Source: Sinotaia quadrata (Eukaryota > Mollusca > Gastropoda > Architaenioglossa > Viviparidae). Taken from it: 64,000 bases of DNA. Position 1 is the first letter of the stretch; each line of letters starts with the position of its first letter. Below the pieces are notes generated by a model. It saw only the letters and a program-made list of their open reading frames with translations, ran no database searches and was not told the origin of the DNA. Shown here piece by piece: positions 24,662-37,732 of the stretch. The position numbers were made by a program, and so were the translations under genes. The DNA is taken from the NCBI GenBank assembly GCA_028829895.1, contig CM054182.1, forward strand, positions 64,200,879 through 64,264,878, read 5' to 3'.

Positions 24662-27600
24662 CATGTATCCATCCATCCATTTATCTATCTATATTCATCC
24701 ATTCATCCATCATCCATATGTATGCAGAATCACTATCTATATATCTAAAGATAATGGCAGCAATTTAAAAATAATAAAAACTATTTTTCAGCAAGTTAAA
24801 TAGAATAAAATCTATTTTTTTAAATGGCGCTTAATTATTCATTTTTAAAAATGTGAATGAAACAGAATTTAAAATTTTTGATAAGTCTTAATTTATGCAA
24901 GATTTATTTTATTTTATTTTAATAAATGAAACAGTGTTTAATTACCGAATGAAACTAAGCTCTTTTGTACAATCTAATTGCGTTAATGTACGAACAGTTT
25001 CTTTGTTTTAGTTCCTCCCACCTTTAACCCTTTCCCACGAACACCAGAGTTAATTAGACATTTTCTAACTTCAGACAGATAGAATGACCAACCTCACTTT
25101 TCCTGATTCCAGAGGCTTTTTGACTGGGGACCAGCTTGAGTGTAATGGATCCAGTTGCCTTAGCCTTGAAAAAAAACATCCACATCAACTTTTATTTCAC
25201 ATTTCCTTGACTGTCACGTCTACGCATAATTGCTTAAATGATGTTATCGTTTAAAACAATGATAGGAAAGATGATGATAACAATAAGACTCGTGTGCTAA
25301 TAATGATAATTGCAATGGAAGCAGTAGCAGTAGTAGTAAATGTAGCGGCAGTAGAAGTAGTAAGTATATTTGTAGCAGTAGGAGTAATTGTTATAAAATT
25401 ATATTGTTAAATGTGTGCTTTTTTAAAGCAACTACAAAGGCATTACATTGCTCTGTTATTTTGTCTTTGGTGTTTGCATTACTGTGACGTGGCTGAAGAT
25501 CTTGAATAAATAGTTTACATGAGTTGTCAACCACTCACCCACCCTTATCCTCGAGGAAGAGAGTATTTTCATGGTAATTTTTAGCAAACTGTCAATCCAA
25601 TTTCATGGAAACGGCTTACAATCTTCAGAGAGCGACTTAAAATTCAGAGTGCGAGTTGCCCTCCCTGACGAATTTGCAATAAATTGAAAACACTCAGCGT
25701 GAACGTTTCGATAACAAGATCAAGAGAAGACAACCTATTTCACATACTAGCGAATATCCGTGACTTTGCGAGAATGTTACGTTCTGGTTAAAGTGGAACA
25801 AACCTGCAACTCTTTATTTTAAAATTCAATTTCAAAACGAAGAATTCACTGCCATGACTGTGGGCAAAGTAATGTAAGGGAAAATCTAAAACAAAAATTA
25901 TTAATATAATTAATACAATTTAATTAATACTTTGAAAATGACAATAAACTTAGGAATTTTCACAAGTAGAAACTATGACTTAGGATTGAGAGGGTACAAG
26001 GGTTTGGAGGTTTTAGTCAATAATAGGAATGACATTTTGGCATGCAATTATCGGAATAGTTTCTGTCAAACGTGCACCCGTTTTCCTGAAATGAATAAAT
26101 AAAAACTGTTTCCATATTTGCAAAGAGTGTTATTTACAATTGTAATTTACTTTAATGCACACTTTATTGTTGTCAAGGCGACATACCTTCGCTTCATCAA
26201 TAGTTTGCTAATGAACGTCGCCCCAATAAATAAGTAAATAAGCTGAAATGTGCACTCGCTAATCTCATGCCCTCATAACTCCTATCTTCTCTCTTTACAT
26301 CACTTTTGTCGTAACAGTTACGGCGATCTTCGGACGTTGTATTACCTCGAGAAGAAGCTGCGATTCCCATGTAATCTGCCCGCGCCATGGAAAGTCGAAG
26401 TCCTCTCTGCACTTGAATGTAAGCACACAAACGTTTGTGCCAGATCCATTTCACATCAATGTTCCTTTCTGTGCAGAACAGTGAAATGTACTTCACACCA
26501 ATGTTCCTTTCAGCGCACGGCTAAATCGATCTCATATCACTCTTTTTTTTTGTGTGTGCACAGACAAATCCATTTCAGTCTTCCGTTTCTTTTTGACCAC
26601 AGCAAATTCTCTTTCACATCACAGTTCCCTTCTGATCAGAGCTAAATCCCTTTCACATCATTCTTCCTTTCCGTGCAGAGTTAAATCCCTTTCACATCAT
26701 TCTTCTTTTCTGTGCAGAGCCAAATCCATTTCACACCAGCTTTCCATTCTGTGCACAGTGAAATTCATTTCCACGCCAAAGTTCTGTAATGTTAGATTGC
26801 ACGTTCTGAAATGCTTGTGGTTTCTGCTTTAGTTGCATGAAGTAAAGAAAGTTTTAAAAATAATAATAGAGTTTATTTTTAAAGAAAACAAGGACGATCA
26901 TGTTAAAGTAATTGTTGTGTAAATGTCACATCTTACCAACATATCCACAACTTCGTCTGGCGACATCCCGAATACCTGGATGCCATTGACCTCGTGCAGC
27001 TCGTCGCCAGCTGAAATCAGCCCTGCGGGAAAAGTGCAAATTCACAATTCAATTAGAAGAATTTTTTTTAAAATAACAGACATTAGAAAGGAAGGGAAAT
27101 ACAGAATGTTGTGACTGAAAGCTACAGTAGTTTTCCCAAAGCTTATTACATTTTCAGATTTGTAAACGGAACACAGATTAGCGATAGATTATCTCACATC
27201 ACGGACTGGGTAAATAACGGCTGACAGAGTGAAACGTCATGAAGATAATAGCTTGGGGAGTAATAGGTCCTGAAAATAACAGCTAGAAGATTGATATGTC
27301 ATGAAAATAATGTCTAGTAGAGTGATACGGCATGAAAATAACGACTAGTAGAGTGATACGGCATGAAAATAACGACTAGTAGAGTGATACGGCATGAAAA
27401 TAACGACTAGTAGACTGATAAGTCATGAAAATAACGACTAGAAGATTGATATGTCGTGAAAATAATGGCTAGTAGATTGATGAGAAAATAATGGCTGGTG
27501 GGGTTATAAGTCGTAAAAATAATGGCTAGTAGGGTGATAAGTCATGAAAATAATGGATAGCAGAGTGATGTCATGAAAATAATGGCTAGTAGAGTGATGT

Positions 27601-30600
27601 CATGAAAATAGTGGATAGTAGAGTGGTGTCATGAAAATAATGGATAGTAGAGTGGTGTCATGAAAATAATGGATAGCAGAGTGATGTCATGAAAATAATG
27701 GCTAGTAGAGTGGTGTCATGAAAATAATGGCTAGTAGAGTGATGTCATGAAAATAGTGGATAGTAGAGTGGTGTCATGAAAATAATGGATAGTAGAGTGA
27801 CGTCATAAAAATAATGGATAGTAGAGTGGTGTCATGAAAATAATGGATAGTAGAGTTGTGTCATGAAAATAATGGATAGTAGAGTGGTATCATGAAGAGA
27901 CCGGCTAAAAGAGTAATATGTAATGAAATAAATGCTAACAGAGCGTGTGACAAATCATGCAAAAAATGGCTGGTAGTGATAAGTCGTGAAAATAATAGTG
28001 TGATACGCCATGAAAATAATGGCTAGTAGAGTGATACGTAATGACAAGTGAATGCTTGACATAGATGAGTTGGAGTTTGAAATAAGTACGTCATAACATG
28101 ATGTACATGAGCTGCAGTTTGAAACAATGGATTTATCTGATAAAACAGGTGAGGTGGGGTTTGAATGGTGAACTGTAACTTTACAAAGGCGTGGTGCAAT
28201 TTGAAGTAGGTGAGCTACAGTTTGAAATACGTAAGTTACAGTTTCATCTACGAAAGTTTAAGATTTGAACTAGATAAGTTATATTTTGAAATAAGTGATT
28301 GAAATGCAGTTTGAAGTACCAGAGATTTTATTGTAAATATGTGAGTTGCAGTTTAAAATATGACATTTCTAGTGTGAAATAACTACTCTGTAGTTTGAAA
28401 TGTGACATTTCTAGTGTGAAATAACTACTCTGTAGTTTGAAATGGGTGAGTTGTAATTAAGTGAGTTATAATTTGAAAAGGTGCATTTAAATAAACGCCA
28501 AATTAAATGTTAAGTTTGAGATAAAAGTCCAAACTTGTAAGTATAAAAATAACCAAGTTGTTTGTTTGTTTTTTTGTATCAACTGAATTGCTATTTTCTC
28601 AAATGGTGGGGGTGGTGGTATTTTTTTTCTTCGGACAAGAACTTTCTACTTTTGGTGTAGTGATGTTTCCAATTCCTCTGTCTGCAACGTGCCACCGTGT
28701 AGAATTCCCGGCACTTACCATTTTGCTAAAGGTTTCTTTAAAATTATGTCTATGCTTCAAACACCAGTGCTCTTTTCTTACATTCCATTTTTATTCTGTA
28801 GTGTCTGAATTTTGCTGATGCCCAGCGAACAACTTCCACGCTCACCTTTACAAATTTCACAATCTCAAGAAACATAATAATGTCAACAGTCATAACAAAC
28901 CCCCGCCCCCTCAAAAAAAAAAAAAATAGAAAAACTTTATAGTAATACAAAACAAAAAGGGAAGCAACTACTAGAGTCGACGTTTCGGCTAAACAGCCTT
29001 CATTAGGACAATGCAGTTATTAATAACTATGACGTATGTACGATTGAAGGAGCGAAGTGCACTGATGGTTGAAAACTGCTTGAATAGACAGTGGCTAACG
29101 TTTTGTAAAAACGGTTAAAGATAGTCTTTATACTAACACCTCGTATATAACCAAAAGAAGACTATAAAGAGTTGATGTAACCGATTTGAACTTTAGTCAT
29201 CATCCATTCAAATACGTTTGTTTTTTTCTTCATTTGTCTTCATTTTCTTTTTAGATGTCATTGTTCATTGTTGTTAATAACTGTTTTGTCCCGATGAAGA
29301 TTATTTAGCTGAAATGTCGAGTCATGTAGTTTTGTTTTATACAATTATGCAGCGAAACTGAATTTTCATTGCATTGCTTTCTCAAGGGACATAATTTTAT
29401 TAGCGCTCCAAGGAAAGAGCTCCTTCAGAGAGAGAAAATAAAAATGTCCTAGCACATTATCGATGCGACAATTTTTTTGCAATTTAAAATGCAGCTGCAA
29501 CAACAACAAAAAAAACCAGCAGCAAGATGTAACGAAATGTGCTGAAAAGCTGTTTTATTATTTTATTTATATTTATTATTTACGCACCACTTTTGTCCGC
29601 TGCGCCACCGTGCAACACACGTGCAATTTCTATACAGCCAGTCTCTCCATTCACTTGAATGGTAGCACCCTAGACAGACGAGAATGTTGAACTTAGTAAA
29701 CAAACAGAAATGTTATAGAAAATTAGCACAAGTTTTAGAGCAGTTTCAGGCTAAGACAATAGGGTACCTACTAAACAAGCTTGACCAATTTATAAATGGA
29801 CAAGAGTGTGTCAGATCATCAAAGAACAAGCGTGGCTAGGTTATAAATGGACAAAAGTATGGCTCGGTTATAAATGAACAAGAGGCCGGGTAGGTTATAA
29901 AAAGACAAGAGTATGGCTAAGTTATAAATGGACAAAAGTATGGCTAGGTTATATAATTGGACAAGAGTATGGCTAGGTTATATAATTGGACAAGAGTATG
30001 GCTAGGTTATAAATGGACAAGGGTATGGCTAGGTTATAAATGGACAACATGGTCAGGTTATAAATGAACAAGTATATGGCTGGGTTATAAATGGACAAGT
30101 CTACCAGTTGCAATTTTATTTATTATTGCTGACTCTAATATTTTCACGCCTGATTCATGTTTTATCCCTGTGAAAATATCTCTTAGCCTCTTCTTATATA
30201 ATTATCTATTATGAAAACTTCCAAAAATTATTACATTTAAACCAAATGATTATTGCAACTTTTAAATATAAATTTACTGTATACCTTCAAAGGGAATTCT
30301 GACATACAGTTACTCATCATCCAGATCTCATCCTAGCAATAATCCTCAAGGGAAATTTGTAAAGGCAGATAACTCTATTCGCTAAAATTTTATTGTCACG
30401 TAAACATTATCTACTGAAGGCTATTTATAGCGAGATCTTCTTCACATAGGCTTTATAGAGAATTAAGCTGAGCGAAAATAGCAGTATGCTTCGACAATAT
30501 CAACAAACTGAAGAGCGGTTAAACATTTTTGCTGTCACAAGCATTGTTGCGTCAAGGTTAACGCCATGTTTTCTATGTCAGAGGCATGATATTAGATAAT

Positions 30601-31819
30601 AATTGGAACTAACTCTCATACCAGAGGTTCGTTGTCCTTTTTGATGATGCTGACGATTTTCACAGCCATGTCCTCGTCTTCCTCCACTGGGATTGGGTCT
30701 ATGTGGGGTTCGTAGTCTCCACACGCTATTTTGTCATGAGTGTACAAAAGTGCCTTGGGAAAAAAGCAGAACGTCATCACTAGGTCTCTATGAGGCTCAT
30801 ATATTGTGGCTTTTCTATTAGGTCTACGGAAGGCTTCTAGTCTACGTGAGTTATTTTGCTAAGTATGTGCAAAAGTGCCTAAGGGAATACGTAACTTTCG
30901 TAGGTGGCTGAAGTGTGTGTCTCCGATATTGGGTCTGTATGCAGTTACCGAATCCAGTTGTGCTATAAGCGTACAGAAGTGACTGGGAGAATCGTACTGA
31001 CGTATGTGTCTCCTATACTGGGTCTGTGTGGTGGCTGGTAGTTACCGAATGCAGTTTTGCCATTAGAGTGCAGAGTTGCTTAAGAGAAAATAGAATGTTG
31101 TTTTTAAATGTTTAAGAGTAGTTTTCAAATGTAGCTTCTGGTTTCTGCATGCTGTTTTTGTCGCAAGTGTGCGCAGACAGCAATGCATGAGAGAAATACT
31201 GGAGAAGAAATGTGTTTGTACTTATAATTAGGTGACTCGCATACTGGCTTCATATGTGACACGCATTCTGGCTCTATATTAGAATAGTATACTGGCTTTA
31301 TATATGTGACTGGCTCTATATATGAGGGAGGGGTACATGTTTAAGGAGCCTGGTAGATAGGCAAAGATCATATTTGTATGTGTTTGTGTGTTGTTTGGAT
31401 GGGTGCAGGTGTAATTTCATTGTAAGTTGTTCTTTTTAATAATCAGAAATGTATTTTGATATGCTTTTATTTATTTTTTAAAACATATTTACCTTTTTTC
31501 CTGTTTCACCCCTAAACCTACACCAAAAGAATGATTCTACACGTATTATGTTACAAGGTCAGTAAGAACAAATGGCAACAATAACAAATTTGTCATTAAA
31601 ACAACAATAACAAATTTGTCATTAAAACAAATATTGTAAAATGCTAAATCATTACAAACAATCTTAAACGTAGAACGAAAACATATTAAAACAGGTATTA
31701 TTTTGTTTTAAAAATAAAACTCTCAATTGAATGTATTAAAGGGCGGAGAGAGAAAGCAATCAAGGGAGCGAAAACATATTAGAGAAAGGAAGGAAGTTTG
31801 GAAGTTTGGAAGGAAGGAA

Positions 31820-31909
<90 letters not shown>

Positions 31910-32957
31910 AAATCATCTAATATTTGATATATAGTATGATTTACCTGGATGTGGGGCTTCGAAAGAAGTTTGAGTAATTCTCTCACCGCCGGATCTTCTG
32001 TTTTAAACCTTACCGAGCAATACACCTGAAATTTACAAATGACAGAATTACAAGTATAACATTCTCAAGTCTGAACATTATGTTTTAACTAGAGTATAAC
32101 ATTCTCAAGTCTGAACATTATGTTTTAAAAATCGTCAGTAAAATAGCATCTAAACTTCAAGCACAATCACCGTAATTAAAGATGACAATAATAATAAAAA
32201 AAAGAAGAAAATTTATAATACTCCTATTAAGATTTATACTAAGCAAATTCTCTCTACGAGAGTGCTGTTCATCGGGAACATCATGACAATTCTTATCTCG
32301 GGATTAGGGTGTATAATTTTGAGAAACTCTTAATGACTGATGTATTGAAGATAGAACCTAAATCGCCGACTTGCCTGCAAACCTATAACAGTCCTTTCTC
32401 CAGGGAAATCATAATTATAAACAATTTTGCAGCTTGTACAATGCTTTATTTCATTAATTATAAATAGTTTATCAGCCTTGTACTAATGAATGCAGCTTTA
32501 CGTCATCAACCGCATGACACTTGTATTCAAGGTTGGCAGCAGAGCAGTGTTGTTGGCTGGCAAAGACCCCGGATGAATACATCAGTGAGTTGCATGTGTC
32601 CCTGTGGTACTGTACGGTACTTTAGCTACTTAAAACTCAGTCTTCAACTCGTCAAGTCTCGGTACACTACCTAAATGTATGTCGAGACAGCTTCTTCTGT
32701 CGGTGTCTCATCGCCTTAGGGTTTTACTGTTTTGGGGGGTGGCTGGGTGATCAATAACGAGGTTGCTGAAGTAATTGATACTGTTATTTTCTCTCGTATA
32801 CTTCTTGTTACTTTCTTTTTAAAAATATCTTTTCAATGCCTTTTCCTGCAGACTGTTTTTAGACTGAACGTTATGCTATGGAGCTGCTCGATAATCAAGA
32901 CACATGCTAAGAGTCTTTTAAGGCCGAGACTTGTTTTTATGTGCTGAAGGCCGAGAT

Positions 32958-33019
<62 letters not shown>

Positions 33020-36000
33020 AAAAGGGAGAGAGGTTCTTGAAGCTGAAGCTGATAGAAGTGGTGGTGTATTATCTACCTGTGCGTTGAAGAAAAAAGCGTG
33101 CGTCTTGTGTGTGTGTGTGTGTGTGTGAGGGAGGGAGAGAGAGAAGGTAGAAACAGTGAGGGGGAGAGAGAGAAGGTGGGAACAGTGAGAGAGAGAGAGA
33201 GAGAGAGGACGGCCTTAGTCTTTAGTTGACTCTTTGTTTTAGTAAAGAATGCCAAACATAATCATACTGCTGTCACCCAGGTGTTTATTAATCAGTAATG
33301 GCAATTGTACAAGAGGCAGAGAGCTAATCATTAGACTCGGTTATCTTGGACTTGTCTTAAAATAACGCTTAGTCTTCGCACCAATCAGAGAAGAATAAAT
33401 AGTAGGCCATTTTCTCCAATCAAGTGCACACGTGACTGAGAACAACAAGCATGACGCCTTGTGATGACTTACTTTAATTAATTTATATTTTTAACTACAA
33501 TTATAAACATTATAAAGCTCACTCTAACTCACTGTATTGCCGAATGCAGCATAGAGTTAAACATTTGACAAATCAGTGGTAGACAAAAGGCATTAAATAC
33601 ACAAGAAACAGGTCAGTGCTACTGCTAGTGACATTTTGGAGTCAGAAAAAGAAGTCACCACAGCGCTATGAATGAAATAGCATGGGAGATCTTGACCTTG
33701 ACTGTCCTCACATCGTGTTCAAATAATGCTTTCTTATTGACGGACTCCTTCGATCTCCATTACTGGCGATAAGGCGTAGCGTGAGCGATGTTTTGCTCTA
33801 TCGAGAAGGTACGTCGTCAATTCCGGTTATCTACCTTGAGGTGTCGTCTTCCGTCTAGAAATCCCGTTACAGGCTTATTGAGTCTTGAAATTCTGACTTT
33901 CTTAAAATACACTTCAATGAATGATTTCAATTTATTATTTATATATTCAATTATATTTCCTCATCAACCAGAGTCCGTTGTTAGTGGAATGTATGGCATT
34001 TTACTCTCTATATCGTTTTTCCTTTTTCTTGAGGGGTGTGTGTTGCTTTTTGAGGGGAGAGGGATCCTTTGACGCAAATCTGGAATACTTTCCACTTCAA
34101 AGCTCCACGAAGCGTGTTTATGCATGGTTGATTCCGAGTTCAAATTTCATCAATCATCGTCTGCGGTACTAATTCAATCACGGTAGTTGCAAGCAAGGTC
34201 ATTCATAATGATCTCTTCGACTGCTGTTCAACATGTAGTGTACTGTTCCATTCGTCCCACATTCACATCTGTTTCGATTAGTTTATTTATCTTTGTGAAA
34301 ATATGGTAAACAAGAAGTCGTGGCTAGGTCAATATGGCAAATAAGAAATCGTATTTTTTATTTTAAATGCACACCGCAAATAAGAAAAGAATTACATCAG
34401 CGGCTTGAACCACAGCGAAGTCTGCAACAGGCTCAAAGCGTCCATCCCTGCCTCTTAGTTTATGGTACATCTACAACAAAATCGTTTATGATCGTGAATG
34501 ATTAATGTATTGCGCGCGCGCGCACACACACACACACACACACATATATATGCACACACACGCGCGCGCACATGCACACAGCGCAAAGTTTTAGCATACC
34601 TACTGAATACATGAGAACGCAGTTTTTTGGTAATTGCTTTTTACTCACTAAAGAACAGTAGAAGGCTACCAAATCATAAACTAGCATGCCTACTGAATAG
34701 ATGAACCAGCAGGCCTAAATACATGAAGTAGTAGGCCTATTTTTAAATGAACTAGCATGCCTACTGAATAGATGAACCAGCAGGCCTACTCAATATATGA
34801 AGTAGTAGGCCTACTGGATAAATTAACTAGCATGCCCACTGAATAGATGAACCAGCAGGCCTACTCAATACATGAAGTAGTAAGACTACTGGATATATGA
34901 ACTAGTAGGCCTACTGTATATGAACTTGCAGACCCATTTAATAAATACAAAATAATAAACTGAATACAAAAACTGTTCATATGTGCGCATGTGCAGTGAA
35001 AACATATATTTATATATATAAATACATATACTCACACTCTCTCAAACACACGCATAAAAAAATACGTTAAACTGGTCTGTCATCGAGTAAAACAATGGCA
35101 CAATCACAAGACATGGAAGCAACAGTTATTGCCTTCTGTAACAAAGAGTCTGTTTTTATTGCGTGATTCTGTATATACTAGTGTGTGAATGTGTTTATGC
35201 ATGTATGCGCGTGTGTAATGGAATTTTACAAAGAACCGAGACACAAACTGATCATAAGGAATCTAAAATCCACACACAAACTGATCATAAGGAATCTAAA
35301 ATCCACACACAAACGGATCAGGAATCTAAAATCCACACACAAACGGATCATAAGGAATCTAAAATCCACACACACACGGATCATAAGGAATCTAAAATCC
35401 ACACACAAACTGATCATAAGGAATCTAAAATCCACACACACATGGATCATAAGGAATCTAAAATCCACACACACATGGATCATAAGGAATCTAAAATCCA
35501 CACACACATGGATCATAAGGAATCTAAAATCCACACACACATGGATCATAAGGAATCTAAAATCCACACACAAACTGATCATAAGGAATCTAAAATCCAC
35601 ACACACACGGATCATAAGGAATCTAAAATCCACACACACATGGATCATAAGGAATCTAAAATCCACACACACATGGATCATGAGATGAAGATATCTGTTT
35701 CTGAGGAAGCGTCGCAGGAAAGCGATCTCCGGTTCTTTGTTCGGCAGACGGGATTCCAGAGACGGAAGAGCAACGAGTAGCTTTTGTGTGTCTGGAAACG
35801 AAACGTGTGCAGTTACCAACTGGTGCAGCTTACCAAGGACGACATATATACGCTCTGTACTCATTAATAACTGGTTTAACCTAAATACATCAACGAATGA
35901 CGCTCTGTTCTTATTAATACCTGGTGTAATCTACACAATATATCAACGAGTGACGTTCTGTTCTCATTAATAACTGGTGTTACCCATAAAATACGTCAAC

Positions 36001-37690
36001 AAATTACGTACCGTACTGGCGCTCCTTTACAATCAATAAATGATATTTATGTTATCAGTAGTAACTGGCGCTCCCTTACGATAAATAAATAATATTCTTT
36101 CAATAGTAACTGCTGTTTCCTTACCACTAACTTAACAAACGTTATTCCATTATCAATTATTTAAGTGGAGTAGAGTCCCTTTACCAATAAAAGTAAACGC
36201 TGTACGTCTATCATTAAAAGTGAAATAGCATAAATAAACTTGTAAATCGTATTCCATTATCATTAAATAAACATGTACATCGTATTCCATTATCATTAAA
36301 TAAACATGTACATCGTATTCCATTATCATTAAATAAACATGTACATCGTATTCCATTATCATTAAATAAACATATAAATCGTATTCCATTATTATTAAAT
36401 AAACATGTAAATCGTATTCCATTATCATTAAATAAACATGTAAATCGTATTCCATTATTATTAAATAAACATGTAAATCGTATTCCATTATTATTAAATA
36501 AACATGTAAATCGTATTCCATTATCATTAAATAAACATGTAAATCGTATTCCATTATCATTAAATAAATGGAGTTGTGTGACTAAAACTTAAATAAATAG
36601 CTCCTATTAAATGTAAGGTATGCTTTCTCTGAACAATAAAAATAAATAATAAATGTTTTAAGACAATAAAATGATGAAAAGAAATATAAATAAATAGTGT
36701 CACAATCCAAGCAAATAAGTATCCTATGCTAAATTACCAGTCAATACATGCTGGCTGTATTACATTGAAATGGTGAGAAATTTTGCATTACTAATAAATA
36801 AATAATAAATGGTGTATTACAAAGAAATAATAGGTCTTTTTATTAATAAATATATATAGATATTCTTTCATTCATAAATAACTGAATTAAAAAATGGCCT
36901 CCTCTTATCAAAATATCGTACATCACCACAACAGAAACAAGGTGTTTTCTATTTATAATAATACATATTTCGTAAAACATAAAGTAGTGTTTTAAATAAA
37001 TGAGATGTCATTACAGTAAACGATAGCTTTATGCATCAATGAATAAATACATATTTATTTACCAATAAAAATTGTCTTAATTTACCAATAAATACCAACA
37101 AGAAATGATTTTCTATTATCGAATAGCAAATGTTAATTTACCAATAAATAAAATACATTTCCTTTACTATAATAAACAAACCGTTTCATTAGCAATAAAT
37201 GAACAGCATTTCATCACCAAAAACATGTGGTGTTCATTCTCCAGTAAACAAATCCCATAGTACTATTAAATTACTTAAAGTAAATTATCTTATACCACCA
37301 ATAAAATAAATGACTCTTTTAATGTTTATTTTAAAAAAAACTTGTATTATTAATAGGCGAATAAATTGCACCCCAATGCCAAAACATCAACACAACGCGG
37401 CTCGTAGTGCCTAGTTTTATTGACTTTGATATTATTTCAAAAGTTGCAAATGCATTACAATTAAACAGAACACTCCTAGTTCAGTTAAACAATGCATGCA
37501 CAGTAAGCTTAAGGGGAGTTCTCACTTGCCAAGAAATCGTACAGTCCAAAATCACTATGTGATTTGGATTCCTCAATTGAATACGGTTCATTATTTAAAT
37601 GTCATCTGTTTTGCACTAGGCGACTTTACGATAATAATTGAAACTTGTTGAAAAGTCCGTCGAGTCGGTTTCTATTTTAACATCATCGAG

Positions 37691-37732
<42 letters not shown>

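Noticed and set aside
26250..26832. Ser/His/Phe-rich plus frames
   Set aside because: Derived from a degenerate ~40-bp intronic repeat within MPP7 intron 7.
35226..35864. 212-codon minus frame as one repeat protein
   Set aside because: Only its first part is exon 2; L27-N length matches relatives when splicing occurs at the first donor, so the 11-residue repeats are most likely intronic.
36153..36560. 135-codon frame with [11 protein letters not shown] repeats
   Set aside because: A consequence of a 33-bp array inside intron 1; no splice or start support.
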